Source: CADCWK01 sp965218235
GTDB taxonomy: Bacteria > Chloroflexota > Chloroflexia > Thermomicrobiales > UBA6265
Direction: 5' to 3'
DNA length: 64,000 bases
Assembly (NCBI GenBank): GCA_965218235.1
Contig: OZ244596.1
Span: forward strand, 496,001 to 560,000
Both the position numbers and the translations under genes were made by a program. This document shows positions 1 to 8,741 of this stretch, piece after piece (position 1 is the stretch's first letter; every line of letters begins with the position of its first letter). The notes below the pieces were generated by a model, which saw only the letters and a program-made list of their open reading frames with translations, was not told the origin of the DNA and did no database searches.

Positions 1-1
1 A

Positions 2-1528
2 CAGGAGCTGGTCCGGTCCGCCGACCGGGAGCAGCTCAAGCGGCTGATCCAGCGCGGAGACACGGACGCGATCCTGACTCACTGGCGGGAGCACCGGCTG
101 GCCGACGACGAGACGGCGGTCAAGCTGTTCGGCGACCAGATTCGGAACCTGGAGCGGGAGGCCGCGATCGGCGAGGCCCAGCGGGCGGCTCAGAACAACG
201 ATACGGTTCAGTTCCTCCGTCTCTGGCACCGCCACGACCTCGCCTCGTTCCCGCCGGCCAGGCGGCTCCAGCCGATCGCCGAAGTCGCCCGGCGCCGGTC
301 GGAGGCGGCCGACCGGGTCCGGAGTGCGATCGCGACGCGGGACGTCGGGACGGTCGCCCGGTACTGGCCGTCGCTCAAGGGCGATTCCCTCGTCGGCGAC
401 CTCGGCATCCCGGCCGCCGACGCGCTCCAGGTCCACTTCGGCGACCAGATCGGCTCGGCGCTTGCCCACGGCGACGACGACGCGCTGATCGAAGCGGTCC
501 GGATCGGCGAAGGCCAGGGCGTGATCGTTCCCCTCCAGACCCGCCGGGCCGTCCGGGCCGCGCAGACCCGGACAACAACCCGGACGCAGCTTGACGATGC
601 GATCCGGCAGCACGACCAGGAGGCGCTGGCCGACTTGCTGATCTCCGGACGGCTGGCCGAGATCGGGGACATTCCACCGGAGATCAACCGGCGGGCACTC
701 CAGGCGCTGGCCTGGCCGCACCTGATGGCGGCGATCGACGCCGACCGCGACGATGCAATCCTCGGCGCCTATGACGCCGCGCTGTTCGATGTCCGCGGCT
801 CGGGGACGGACATCCTCTCGACCCGGGAACGGGCCCGGGTCAATCTCGCCACCCGGCGGCTGGCCTGGCTGGCCGATGTGCGTGGGGCGCTGCGTGATCG
901 CGACACCCGCGCCCTGGGCCGCGCCTTCGCTGACGTCCCGGACGGCGCCCTGACCCGCCTGAGCGCCGTCGAGCGGCGCCGGATCGAGCGGCTGGCCTCC
1001 CGCGAGGAAGCCGCCTCGACCCTGGCGGCGGCGATCGGCAGCGGCGACGACGTGGCAATCGTCAGTGCCCTGACGCAGGTCGCGTCGATCGGTGGCAGCC
1101 TGCCGGACGAACTCGACTGGGCGGCTGTCCGCGGCGTCGTCGACCGGGTCACGCTGGCCGAGGCGATCAGGGAGGCGATGGCTCAGGACCCGCCCGACGC
1201 CGCCCGGCTGGCCCGGCTCCTGCCGGTGGCGCGGGCCGCCGCCGAGGCGGAGCCGGACCGGACCGACATCGACTTCGCCGAGCTGGAGCGCGAGGTCCTG
1301 CGAGCCGCTCACATGAACCGGATGCGGACGGCGATCGTCACGGACGACGACGACGTGATCGCCACCGCCGCGACGCCAGACCCGTTCGGCGCGATCGACC
1401 GGCTGCCAGCCGAGCAAAAGGAGCGGGTCGAGCGGGCGCTCGCCGTCCGCGCCAGGGCAACCGGCAACGCGCCGAAGGACCGCTTCATCCCAACGATCTA
1501 CGGCTCGGAGACCCCAACCACGAAGTAG
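2..1528 (+). CDS. Helical-repeat protein of unknown function (5' end outside window)
   Basis: The frame is open from the first bases of the window to TAG at 1526-1528, so the start lies upstream and at least 508 residues are encoded. The protein is rich in Ala, Arg, Asp and Leu, and has no membrane segment or signal peptide in the visible part. It is built of degenerate units of about 50-80 residues, each opening with a pattern like A-I-x3-D-D-x-A-I and usually followed by a loop with L-P or I-P and a second helix. I count roughly nine units. This suggests an alpha-helical solenoid or scaffold. I do not recognise the family; the missing N-terminus could carry a catalytic domain. Confidence 0.75.
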   Translation, partial: QELVRSADREQLKRLIQRGDTDAILTHWREHRLADDETAVKLFGDQIRNLEREAAIGEAQRAAQNNDTVQFLRLWHRHDLASFPPARRLQPIAEVARRRSEAADRVRSAIATRDVGTVARYWPSLKGDSLVGDLGIPAADALQVHFGDQIGSALAHGDDDALIEAVRIGEGQGVIVPLQTRRAVRAAQTRTTTRTQLDDAIRQHDQEALADLLISGRLAEIGDIPPEINRRALQALAWPHLMAAIDADRDDAILGAYDAALFDVRGSGTDILSTRERARVNLATRRLAWLADVRGALRDRDTRALGRAFADVPDGALTRLSAVERRRIERLASREEAASTLAAAIGSGDDVAIVSALTQVASIGGSLPDELDWAAVRGVVDRVTLAEAIREAMAQDPPDAARLARLLPVARAAAEAEPDRTDIDFAELEREVLRAAHMNRMRTAIVTDDDDVIATAATPDPFGAIDRLPAEQKERVERALAVRARATGNAPKDRFIPTIYGSETPTTK

Positions 1529-1645
1529 GTCTGGTTCGAGATCAAGCGACCGGCCAGCGCAAGGTAACCGCTCCCGCACTGGCCGGTCGTACTGTTGCTC
1601 TCAATGTCGCCTACTGGTCTGTCAGGCCAGATTCGCTGCCCTGCA

Positions 1646-1733
1646 GCAGACCTCTCCCCCGACCTCTTCTCCGGCTCACCCGTTCGCTCATCCGCTGAAG
1701 CGGCTTCGGCTCGCAGGTGCCCGGAGAAGGGAG
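1646..1733. repeat. Dispersed intergenic repeat, family D copy 1
   Basis: This segment and 24693-24780 share the same order of blocks: gcagacctctccccc, then a divergent middle, then an almost identical stretch containing gctgaagcggcttcggctcg and cccggaga. The C-rich start and the G-rich end can pair, so the transcript could fold into a hairpin. It lies between the helical-repeat gene and the 3' end of the anti-sigma gene; the rest of the 264-base gap holds nothing I recognise. Confidence 0.7.
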
Positions 1734-1792
1734 ATGAGACCGCACCCAGGGGTGTCCCGACCCAGCCATTGATCGTTGACATACCACAACGG

Positions 1793-3412
1793 CTAAACGA
1801 GATCGGCCACATGACTCACCTGATCAGCTTCCGTGACCGAGACCGGAGTCGATTCCGGAGTCGCAAGTGGCGATGTCCCGGCCGCATCCGAGACCGCCGG
1901 AGTGGCGCGGCCAGCTTCCTCCGGCGCATACGGCAGGGATTCGGCCCGGTAGACCGCGATGGTCATCGGACGGGCATCGGGAGCATCGGGCGCGGCCTCG
2001 AGGTCGAGCGACTCAACCGTAAAGGTGAAGTAGTCCTCACCCTCCTCGATCGCGTCGAGCCGGATCCTGAACGGTTGGACGAGGATTGCCTCACCTGGCG
2101 CGACGATCCCCAGATCCTGCCCCGCGACGCTGACCTGCTGTGGCGTCTCACCGACGTTGGCGATCGTCATGGCGACCGGGAAGTTGGCTTCGAGCTGGTT
2201 GTTCCAGTTGCCGGGACCTTGCGGGCCATGGCTGTCCCGACCGAGCAGGACATCGGCGACGAAGGCCGCAACCGGGCGTCCGTAGTCGCCTGGCGCAGTG
2301 TCGGGAATCAGGAAGCGCCACTGCCCGTCCTCCTGAACCATCAGACTGGTGATCCTGGTGATCGCGCCCGCACCCGGGTTGGAACCGTTCGTGGTAACGA
2401 GCAGGCGCGGACGGCCCTCGTCGTCCGGCCAGACTTGACGAACGTCCAGCACGGTCGCGGGATAAGACCACCCATGAACATAAGTGCTCTGGAAGAAGTA
2501 CTGCTCCCGGACGACCTCGTCGACGTCTCGATCCACCTGTGTGGCGCCATCGAAGCCGAACGCCTCATCCGCATACAGGTTCCAGTACGCGCCGGTGTAC
2601 GGAAGGAGCTGCGTGCCGTTTCGCTCGCCGGTTTCGAAGCGGCAGGCGCTGAGCTGGCGGAAGAACGCCGTCATCGCCTCGACGTCCGCGTCGCTCCCCG
2701 GCGGAAGTCTGGAGGAATTGATCTGCGCGCCGGAGACGAACATCGGCTCGAACGTCGGCGCCGCATCGCCGAGCGCTCGCCGCTCCCGGACCGAGGCCTC
2801 GACCGACCCGGGCGGCCGCGACGGCGTCACGCACGCGGACGTGCTGACTGGCAGCACACCATTGATCGCCACGTCAGGCAGCGTCTCGACCCACGGCTGG
2901 TTGAGCGCGACGATCCGATTGCCTTCGGGCGTTGACGTCGCGGCCTCGTCAGGCGTCGATACTCCGGCAACGCCGTTCTGGCCACCCGGCGTCGGCGCGT
3001 CGGCCCGGTCATTGAGGACCGACCAGCTGCCGCCAAGCAAGAGCGCGAGGACCGCCGCGACGGTCAATATATCGACCAAGCCGCGACCTTGGCGAGAGGG
3101 TCGGCCGACGAGAGTCGTCGGTGATGGTTGCGGATGTCGAGTCGTGATCGGAATTGGCACGACGGCCGTTGGCGTCTGCATGATCTGTCTCTCCAGTTCA
3201 TCGAGGAAGCCGGGCCGTGGGGCGCTCATCTCGTCGGCGCGGGCGAGCGCTTCGAGCTGGGCGACGACGGCCACGGGCCGGTCGGCAGGGGTGTCGGACG
3301 ACCCGGTGCGCCGTTCTGCCGATCGCCGGTCCCACCAGGCGGCCAGCTTCCCGGCGGGGAGGCCGGCGGGATCGCTTCGGCCATTGGCATGAGGGCGGTT
3401 TCGGTCAGACAC
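1793..3412 (-). CDS. Membrane anti-sigma-type protein with large external domain
   Basis: 539 residues. A cytoplasmic, charged N-terminal region of about 110 residues is followed by one membrane helix (about residues 111-133) and roughly 400 residues outside, ending in a Thr/Ser/Pro-rich tail. The start overlaps the end of the ECF sigma gene by 8 bases, the usual arrangement for a cognate anti-sigma factor. I infer that it holds that sigma factor at the membrane. I see no clear zinc-finger (HxxxCxxC) motif in the N-terminal part. The external part is far larger than in common anti-sigma factors and may sense a ligand or envelope state. Partnership rests on gene order; the outer domain is unrecognised. 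Confidence 0.65.
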   Translation of the reverse strand: MSDRNRPHANGRSDPAGLPAGKLAAWWDRRSAERRTGSSDTPADRPVAVVAQLEALARADEMSAPRPGFLDELERQIMQTPTAVVPIPITTRHPQPSPTTLVGRPSRQGRGLVDILTVAAVLALLLGGSWSVLNDRADAPTPGGQNGVAGVSTPDEAATSTPEGNRIVALNQPWVETLPDVAINGVLPVSTSACVTPSRPPGSVEASVRERRALGDAAPTFEPMFVSGAQINSSRLPPGSDADVEAMTAFFRQLSACRFETGERNGTQLLPYTGAYWNLYADEAFGFDGATQVDRDVDEVVREQYFFQSTYVHGWSYPATVLDVRQVWPDDEGRPRLLVTTNGSNPGAGAITRITSLMVQEDGQWRFLIPDTAPGDYGRPVAAFVADVLLGRDSHGPQGPGNWNNQLEANFPVAMTIANVGETPQQVSVAGQDLGIVAPGEAILVQPFRIRLDAIEEGEDYFTFTVESLDLEAAPDAPDARPMTIAVYRAESLPYAPEEAGRATPAVSDAAGTSPLATPESTPVSVTEADQVSHVADLV

Positions 3413-4085
3413 GCGACGACTCCTTCGGGTCAGGGCAGGTGGCGTTCGATTCTGGTGGGGCGAGTTCCGTCCGGAGGCGACGGATCGCCCGGTGCTGGAG
3501 CATCTTCACGGCGTCGGCCGATCGGCCCATCACCTGGGCGATCTCGGTGGTGGTCAGGTCGGCCAGCCGCAACTCGATCACCTGCCGCTGCTCCGGCGTC
3601 AGGACGGCCAGCGCCGCGTAGAGCCGGCGGGACGCCTCGCTGGCCAACGCCAGATCCTCCGGTCCCGGTGAGGGGTCGGCGACTGGCGGATCGTCGGCCA
3701 GCGGAGCGGTCAGGCGGTACGACGGGCGCCGGACCGTCGACGCGATCGCGTTGTGGGCGATCGTGAACAGCCAGGCCGGAAACGAGTCGCCGTGGAAGCG
3801 GCCGATCGCCGCGAGCGCACGGGTCATGACCTGGCTGGTCACGTCCTCGGCCGCCTCCCGGGACAGCAGGCGACGGTAGCAGTAGCGATAGACGGGCTCG
3901 GCCCAGCGGCGGTAGAGCTGGGCGAATGCCCAACGGTCGACGCCAGCCAGCCGGGCCAGCTGCTCGTCCGTCATGGTGTCTTCGGAGACGTTGGGACCCG
4001 GTATCGGGTCGGGCATGCTCGGATAGCTTCCGTCGGGAGTCTGTGGTGAGCGACGGTTCGCTCGCCGGTGAGGGCCCTCACTCAT
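3405..4085 (-). CDS. ECF-family RNA polymerase sigma factor
   Basis: 226 residues with region 2 (FAQLYRRWAEPVYRYCYRR, then A-A-E-D-V-T and F-x-x-W-L-F-T-I-A-H-N) and region 4 (LTPEQRQVIELR, T-T-x-E-I-A, then the recognition helix ending RAIRRLRTEL). It directs RNA polymerase to a small regulon, probably in response to an envelope signal relayed by the membrane protein encoded just downstream with an 8-base overlap. Met24 or Met38 are possible alternative starts, because the first 37 residues are not sigma-like. A GGAAC motif typical of ECF -35 elements lies upstream in the divergent region near 4120, which hints at autoregulation, but I could not place a -10. Confidence 0.88.
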   Translation of the reverse strand: MSEGPHRRANRRSPQTPDGSYPSMPDPIPGPNVSEDTMTDEQLARLAGVDRWAFAQLYRRWAEPVYRYCYRRLLSREAAEDVTSQVMTRALAAIGRFHGDSFPAWLFTIAHNAIASTVRRPSYRLTAPLADDPPVADPSPGPEDLALASEASRRLYAALAVLTPEQRQVIELRLADLTTTEIAQVMGRSADAVKMLQHRAIRRLRTELAPPESNATCPDPKESSRV

Positions 4086-4276
4086 ACAGACTCATCGCGG
4101 CTCGGTTGGTAACGCCGTCGGGATTGTTCCCGTGAGGACAGCCCGCGTTGCGGGAGTCCGGCAAGCTGCGGTTTCCGTCCGTACCGGTTTTTGCTATCGT
4201 ATGCAGCAACACCAACATGTTATTCGGATGGGATCAGAGCCGCCCGACGACGAGCGACACGAGGGGATGACGCACC

Positions 4277-5662
4277 GTGGCGACACCGATCACCTCAACG
4301 CCGGCGACCGCCCCGCGCGAGATCGCGCTCTCGGCCGTCTGGCAGGCGCAGTCGCTGTCCGGGACGCTTCGGACGCGGGAGGGTCGCACCGTCGAGATCA
4401 TCAGCCGCGGCACCTGGACGCATGGCTTCGGGCCGGATTTCCGCGACGCGATGATCTCCCTCGACGGCCGCGAGCTGCGCAGCGGCAGCATCGAGATCCA
4501 CCTCGCGACCCGTGGCTGGGACGACCACGGCCATGCCAGCGACTCGCGCTACAACGACGTCATCCTCCACGTCGTGCTGGACGATGACGGCAGCGAGACG
4601 CGGCGGGACGACGGCACCATCGTTCCAGTCGTGGCGGTCGGGTCGCTGCTCACCACCCCGCTCGACAGCGGCGGCGTCGCGACCGACGACTGGTCCCGCT
4701 TCGGTGGCGCCGCCTGCGCTCCGGATCTCGTTCGGGACCAGCCAGCGACGGCGCGGCAGGTGCTGTTCCGGCTCGGCGATGTCCGGCTGGCGGGCCGTTC
4801 GGCCCGGCTGGAGGCGCAGCTCACCGCCCAGTCGCCGGCGCAGGTCCTCTACACCGGGATCATGGACGGGCTCGGCTACCAGCGGAACCGCGAGCCGATG
4901 GTCGCGCTGGCGGAGCTCCTTCCGCTGGCGGACCTCGAAGCGGCGATCCTGGCTGGTCCGGACGACGGCCGCCACGACACCGCCCGGGCGCTCCTGCTCG
5001 GGGTGGCCGGGTTCCTGCCGCTCAGTCCGACCGAGGCGAGCCTGGCGCATCTCGACCCGGACGCCGTTGCCCGGTGCGAGGCGGCGTGGGAGCGGTTCGG
5101 CGGTCCGTGGCGGCCGTCAGCGATGTCACCGACCGCCTGGACCCGGGCGCGGGTCCGGCCGGCGAACCATCCCGCCGCCCGGCTCGTCGCCGGGGCGGCG
5201 CTGGTCACGAACGCGCTTAGCAACGGCGGGCTCGTCGCGGCCCTGCTCGACCCGATCCGGTCCCGCGCCGCCATCGCCGCCGACCAGCCCGGCCACCTGC
5301 CCGACCTCGCCGGGCACCTCCGCGAGCTGTCGGGCACCGACCAGACGCCGGGTATCGGGCTGGACCGAGCCGGCGCGGTCCTGGCGAGCGCCCTGCTGCC
5401 GTTCGCCCTCGCCCTCGCCCAGCAGACGAGCGACACCGTTCTGCTCGATGGCGCCGCGCTGATCTGGGAGCGGCTGGCCGGACCGGCCGGCAACGCCGTT
5501 ACCCGCCGGGCGATCGGTCAGGTCGCCGGGGCAGAGCGCCTCACAGGGCTCGGCGCCCGCGGGCAGCAGGGTCTGATCCACCTCGACCAGACGCTCTGCG
5601 CTCCCCGGCGCTGCCGCGAGTGCCCGATCGCCCATGCGGCCGTCAGCCTCAGTGAGGCGTAA
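4277..5662 (+). CDS. DUF2851 family protein
   Basis: 461 residues from a GTG start preceded by gagggga. The N-terminal half has the family pattern W-x-x-Q-x-L, then G-x-W-x-x-x-x-G-P-D-F-x-x-A, S-G-S-I-E-I-H and D-x-R-Y-N-D-V-I-L-H-V-V. The C-terminus carries a Cys cluster (CAPRRCRECPIAHA), suggesting a metal site. The function of the family is not established; the first half resembles a beta-rich nuclease-like fold to me, but that is a guess. It is transcribed divergently from the ECF sigma gene. Confidence 0.8.
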   Translation: MATPITSTPATAPREIALSAVWQAQSLSGTLRTREGRTVEIISRGTWTHGFGPDFRDAMISLDGRELRSGSIEIHLATRGWDDHGHASDSRYNDVILHVVLDDDGSETRRDDGTIVPVVAVGSLLTTPLDSGGVATDDWSRFGGAACAPDLVRDQPATARQVLFRLGDVRLAGRSARLEAQLTAQSPAQVLYTGIMDGLGYQRNREPMVALAELLPLADLEAAILAGPDDGRHDTARALLLGVAGFLPLSPTEASLAHLDPDAVARCEAAWERFGGPWRPSAMSPTAWTRARVRPANHPAARLVAGAALVTNALSNGGLVAALLDPIRSRAAIAADQPGHLPDLAGHLRELSGTDQTPGIGLDRAGAVLASALLPFALALAQQTSDTVLLDGAALIWERLAGPAGNAVTRRAIGQVAGAERLTGLGARGQQGLIHLDQTLCAPRRCRECPIAHAAVSLSEA

Positions 5663-5809
5663 TCGGGCGGGGCTGACTGGACAGACCATCCGCATCGATG
5701 CCACCGGCGGACTCTTCAACCTGGTTCATGATCTGGCACGGCCATTGCACCCGGTTGGAGGCGGTGGGTGATCCCAGCGCGGTTCCGGCGACCAGTCACG
5801 GGAGACAGC

Positions 5810-6355
5810 ATGACCAGACAGAAGCATGAGACGCAGAGGCACCACGCCGCCACCGGCCATCACGAATCCGCAGACGCGCACGGCAGCGGGCATCACGACG
5901 GGAAGACGAACCACGACGGGTCCGCTCATCACGGCAAGGACGATGAGAAGTACACGAAGCCCGAGCTCCGGGAGAAGATCAAGGCGGAGGTCCGCGAGGG
6001 CGACAAGGGTGGCCGGCCGGGCCAGTGGAGCGCCCGCAAGTCGCAGCTGCTCGTCCATGAGTACGAGAAGCGGGGTGGCGGATATACCACCGAGCAACGG
6101 GATGACGACTAGAAGCACCTCGAGCAGTGGGGCGACGAAGAGTGGACCACCGCCGACGGCAAGCCGGCCGAGCGCGACGGGGAGATGCACCGCTACCTGC
6201 CGAAGGAGGCCTGGGACCGGATGAGCGCGAAGGAACGGAAGGAAGCGGACGCGAAGAAGGTCAGGAACAGCAAGGGCGAGACCCAGTACGTCGCCAACAC
6301 CGAGGCGGCGAAGGAGGCCCGCAGGGAGGTCAGCAAGGAGCACCGGAAGGACTGA
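5810..6355 (+). pseudogene. His-rich DUF5872-like protein interrupted by in-frame TAG
   Basis: ATG at 5810 follows ggaga. The first 100 codons give a His-rich, disordered start and then a conserved-looking block (YTKPELREKIKAE, GGRPGQWSARK). Codon 101, at 6110-6112, is TAG. The same frame stays open for another 80 codons to TGA at 6353-6355, and continues the expected domain with KHLEQWGDEEW, YLPKEAWD and YVANTEAA. I recall this pattern from small proteins of the DUF5872 type, but the name is from memory. The gene is therefore split by one base change (for example CAG to TAG), or it is read through. It converges with nrdR, leaving 6 bases between the two stops. Confidence 0.7.
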
Positions 6356-6361
6356 ATTCGA

Positions 6362-6901
6362 TCAGACCGACGTCGTGCTCGGCCGGCGGATCGGGCTGCT
6401 CGGGCGGACACGCCGGCGCAGCCCGGCTGGACGAACGATCCCTCCGGCCGCGGAGGGTCGGAGCCCCTCGATCTCGCGGTGGAGTTCCTCGATGTCCTTG
6501 AATGAGCGGTAGACCGAGGCGAACCGGATGTAGGCGACTTCATCGAGCCCCTTGAGCTCCCGAAGGACGAGGTCGCCGATCAGCGTCGACGGGACTTCGG
6601 GAACCCCTTCGGCCAGGAGGTCGGCCTCGATCCGGGCGATGGCGGCTTCGACGTCCGCCTCAGGCACGGCCCGCTTGGTCAGCGCGACCCGCATTTTCTG
6701 ACGCAGCTTGGCCGGGCTGAACTCCTCCCGGCGGCCGTCCTTCTTGACGACCATCAACCCGCCACCCTCGACCCGCTCGTAGGTCGTGAAGCGACGGTGG
6801 CAGTTGAGACACTCGCGCCGGCGGCGAATCACTCCACCGTTGCCCTGCTCACGGCTATCGAGGACGCGGGAATCTCTGGCCTGGCAGAACGGGCAACGCA
6901 T
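6362..6901 (-). CDS. nrdR: Transcriptional repressor NrdR
   Basis: 179 residues. An N-terminal zinc ribbon has Cys3, Cys6, Cys31 and Cys34 (MRCPFC ... CLNC), followed by RRFTTYER and the ATP-cone region (VVKKDGRREEFSPAKLRQK) that senses ATP/dATP. NrdR represses ribonucleotide reductase genes by binding NrdR boxes. The last 25 or so residues form an Arg/Pro/Ser-rich tail beyond the usual length of about 155. It follows ftsZ on the same strand, but a hairpin lies between them. No ribonucleotide reductase gene is in the window. Confidence 0.95.
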   Translation of the reverse strand: MRCPFCQARDSRVLDSREQGNGGVIRRRRECLNCHRRFTTYERVEGGGLMVVKKDGRREEFSPAKLRQKMRVALTKRAVPEADVEAAIARIEADLLAEGVPEVPSTLIGDLVLRELKGLDEVAYIRFASVYRSFKDIEELHREIEGLRPSAAGGIVRPAGLRRRVRPSSPIRRPSTTSV

Positions 6902-6948
6902 CGGTCATGGAATCCTGTCAGGATCGTCCGGCGGCGGGAAAATGCGAG

Positions 6949-6973
6949 CGGGACCGGTCGGCGACCGGTCCCG
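6949..6973 (-). terminator. Hairpin terminator after ftsZ
   Basis: An 11-bp perfect stem (6949-6959 with 6963-6973) and a 3-base loop lie just beyond the ftsZ stop. Read on the minus strand, it is followed by gcattttccc, a short T-run. It would separate ftsZ from nrdR transcription, at least in part. Confidence 0.55.
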
Positions 6974-6985
6974 TCGGGCGACGTA

Positions 6986-8440
6986 TTAGCGATCCCGGAG
7001 GAAGCGGATGATCGCGGCGTCGTTGCCCCAGTCGTCGTCTGGCATCACCGGCTGCGGCTGGGCCTGCTGCCGGGAGGCCGGGCGCTGCCGCTCGGACCGT
7101 TCCTGCCGCTCGGACCGCTCCTGGCGGTCGGCACGCTCCTCTCGCCGGTAGGCCGGCTCCGGCCGGGGCGCCGGTTCCTGGCGATAGCCGGATTCCGGCC
7201 GGGATGCGGCTTCCTGCCGGTACGGGTCGCGGGCGTAGGGATCACGGCCGTACGGCTCACGGCCGTAGGGTTCCGGCTGGATCGGCTGGGAACCGCGACC
7301 GGTGTTCCGCGACGCGCCGGGCCGGATGGACGGCTGCTGGTTGACGGTGTCATCGAATCCGGTCGCGATCAGCGTGATCGTGACCGCGTCGCCGAGCGAC
7401 TCGTCGATGCTCGTGCCGTAGATGATCTCGGCGTCCTCGTCCGCGGCCGCGTGAATGATATCGGCGGCCTCGCTGGTCTCGATCAGCGTCAGGTCGCTGC
7501 CTCCCGTGATGTTGTAGAGCACCCCGGTCGCGCCCTGGATGTTCATCTCCAGCAGCGGGCTCTCGATCGCCTCGCGGGCGGCGTCGATGCAGCGGTTCTC
7601 GCCCCGGCCGTGGCCGATCGCCATCAGCGCCGAGCCGGCGTCCTGCATGATGGTCTTGACGTCGGCGAAGTCGAGGTTGATGATGCCCGGCTTGGTGATC
7701 AGATCCGAGATCCCGGCGATACCTTGGCGCAGGACGTCGTCGGCGATCCGGAACGCCTCGGTGATCGGCGTCTTCGGGTCCACCATGTGGAGCAGGCGCT
7801 CGTTCGGGATCGTGATCAGCGCGTCGACCACATCCCGCAGCGCCGCGATTCCCTCGTCGGCCGAGCGGCGGCGGCGGGTGCCCTCGAAGTCGAACGGTCT
7901 GGTGACGACCGCGACGGTCAGGGCTCCAGCCGCCTTGGCGATCTTGGCGAGGACCGGAGAAGCCCCGGTGCCGGTGCCGCCGCCCATGCCCGCGGTGATG
8001 AAGACCATGTCACTGCCGCGGAGGATCTCGTCCAGACTCTCGGCGCTCTCCTCGGCGGCGCGGTGGCCGACCTCGGGCCGGCCACCGGCGCCGAGGCCCT
8101 TGGTCAGCTTGTCGCCGATCCGGACCGCGATCGGCGCCTGGCTGTTGAGGAGAGCCTGGGCGTCGGTGTTGACGGCGACGAACTCGACCCCGTCGACGCC
8201 GGACAGCACCATCCGGTTGACGGCGTTGCCGCCCGCCCCCCCGACTCCGATCACCTTGATCCGGGCGAAGGCATCGAGCATCGTGTCGAAATCGCTGAAC
8301 GGCGAGTCGCCCGGTTCGTCCACGTCGTCGAAGGTGCTCATCGGCGGCGGGGCCGCACGGCGTGACGTACCCGGAGGCGATGACGCTCCGTGGACCCGGA
8401 TGCCCTGACCCCGGCCCGGTGTCTGCCCACGTGATTGCAT
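6986..8440 (-). CDS. ftsZ: Cell division GTPase FtsZ
   Basis: 484 residues from ATG at 8440, chosen because gggaaggt lies about 10 bases upstream; the next Met (at 8341, MSTFDD) has no ribosome site. FtsZ polymerises into the division ring at mid-cell. Visible motifs are VGGAGGNAVNRM (about 68-77), the tubulin signature GGGTGTG (153-159) and the synergy-loop region NLDFADVKTIM. After the globular core comes a linker rich in Arg, Glu, Gln and Pro, with short repeats (PYGRDPYAR type), and a conserved-like tail ending AAIIRFLRDR. It is the last wall/division gene before nrdR. ftsA and ftsQ, its usual neighbours, are absent. Confidence 0.96.
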   Translation of the reverse strand: MQSRGQTPGRGQGIRVHGASSPPGTSRRAAPPPMSTFDDVDEPGDSPFSDFDTMLDAFARIKVIGVGGAGGNAVNRMVLSGVDGVEFVAVNTDAQALLNSQAPIAVRIGDKLTKGLGAGGRPEVGHRAAEESAESLDEILRGSDMVFITAGMGGGTGTGASPVLAKIAKAAGALTVAVVTRPFDFEGTRRRRSADEGIAALRDVVDALITIPNERLLHMVDPKTPITEAFRIADDVLRQGIAGISDLITKPGIINLDFADVKTIMQDAGSALMAIGHGRGENRCIDAAREAIESPLLEMNIQGATGVLYNITGGSDLTLIETSEAADIIHAAADEDAEIIYGTSIDESLGDAVTITLIATGFDDTVNQQPSIRPGASRNTGRGSQPIQPEPYGREPYGRDPYARDPYRQEAASRPESGYRQEPAPRPEPAYRREERADRQERSERQERSERQRPASRQQAQPQPVMPDDDWGNDAAIIRFLRDR

Positions 8441-8668
8441 CGTTCTCGTTACCTTCCCTGACCAACGCCGCCCGCGTACCGTCCGGCATGCGGCCTTCTC
8501 AGCGAAACCGAAACGGGCCGCGCCGCGCGTGGCCCATCGTGGTGCTACCTGCCTGGAGCCACTGCCAGCCATCCCCCGTGCAGTCCCGCGGTCGCGGCGG
8601 AACCGATGGCGACCCGATCGACGCAATGTGGATGGGTGACCTGTGAGGGAGCAATGGAGATCTGCGGG

Positions 8669-8677
8669 AGTATACCA
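8669..8677 (-). promoter_or_regulatory. Possible extended -10 promoter for ftsZ
   Basis: On the minus strand the sequence reads TGGTATACT, an extended -10 element, about 230 bases upstream of the ftsZ start. No convincing -35 hexamer is present, as is common with extended -10 promoters. The remainder of the 301-base gap between ddl and ftsZ (8441-8741) shows no other recognisable gene or repeat. Confidence 0.4.
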
Positions 8678-8741
8678 GCATTGCCAGGACCATCCCGACG
8701 GCTGACCGTTCGCCTGTCCCAATTGCGTCCGTTCACCCGTG

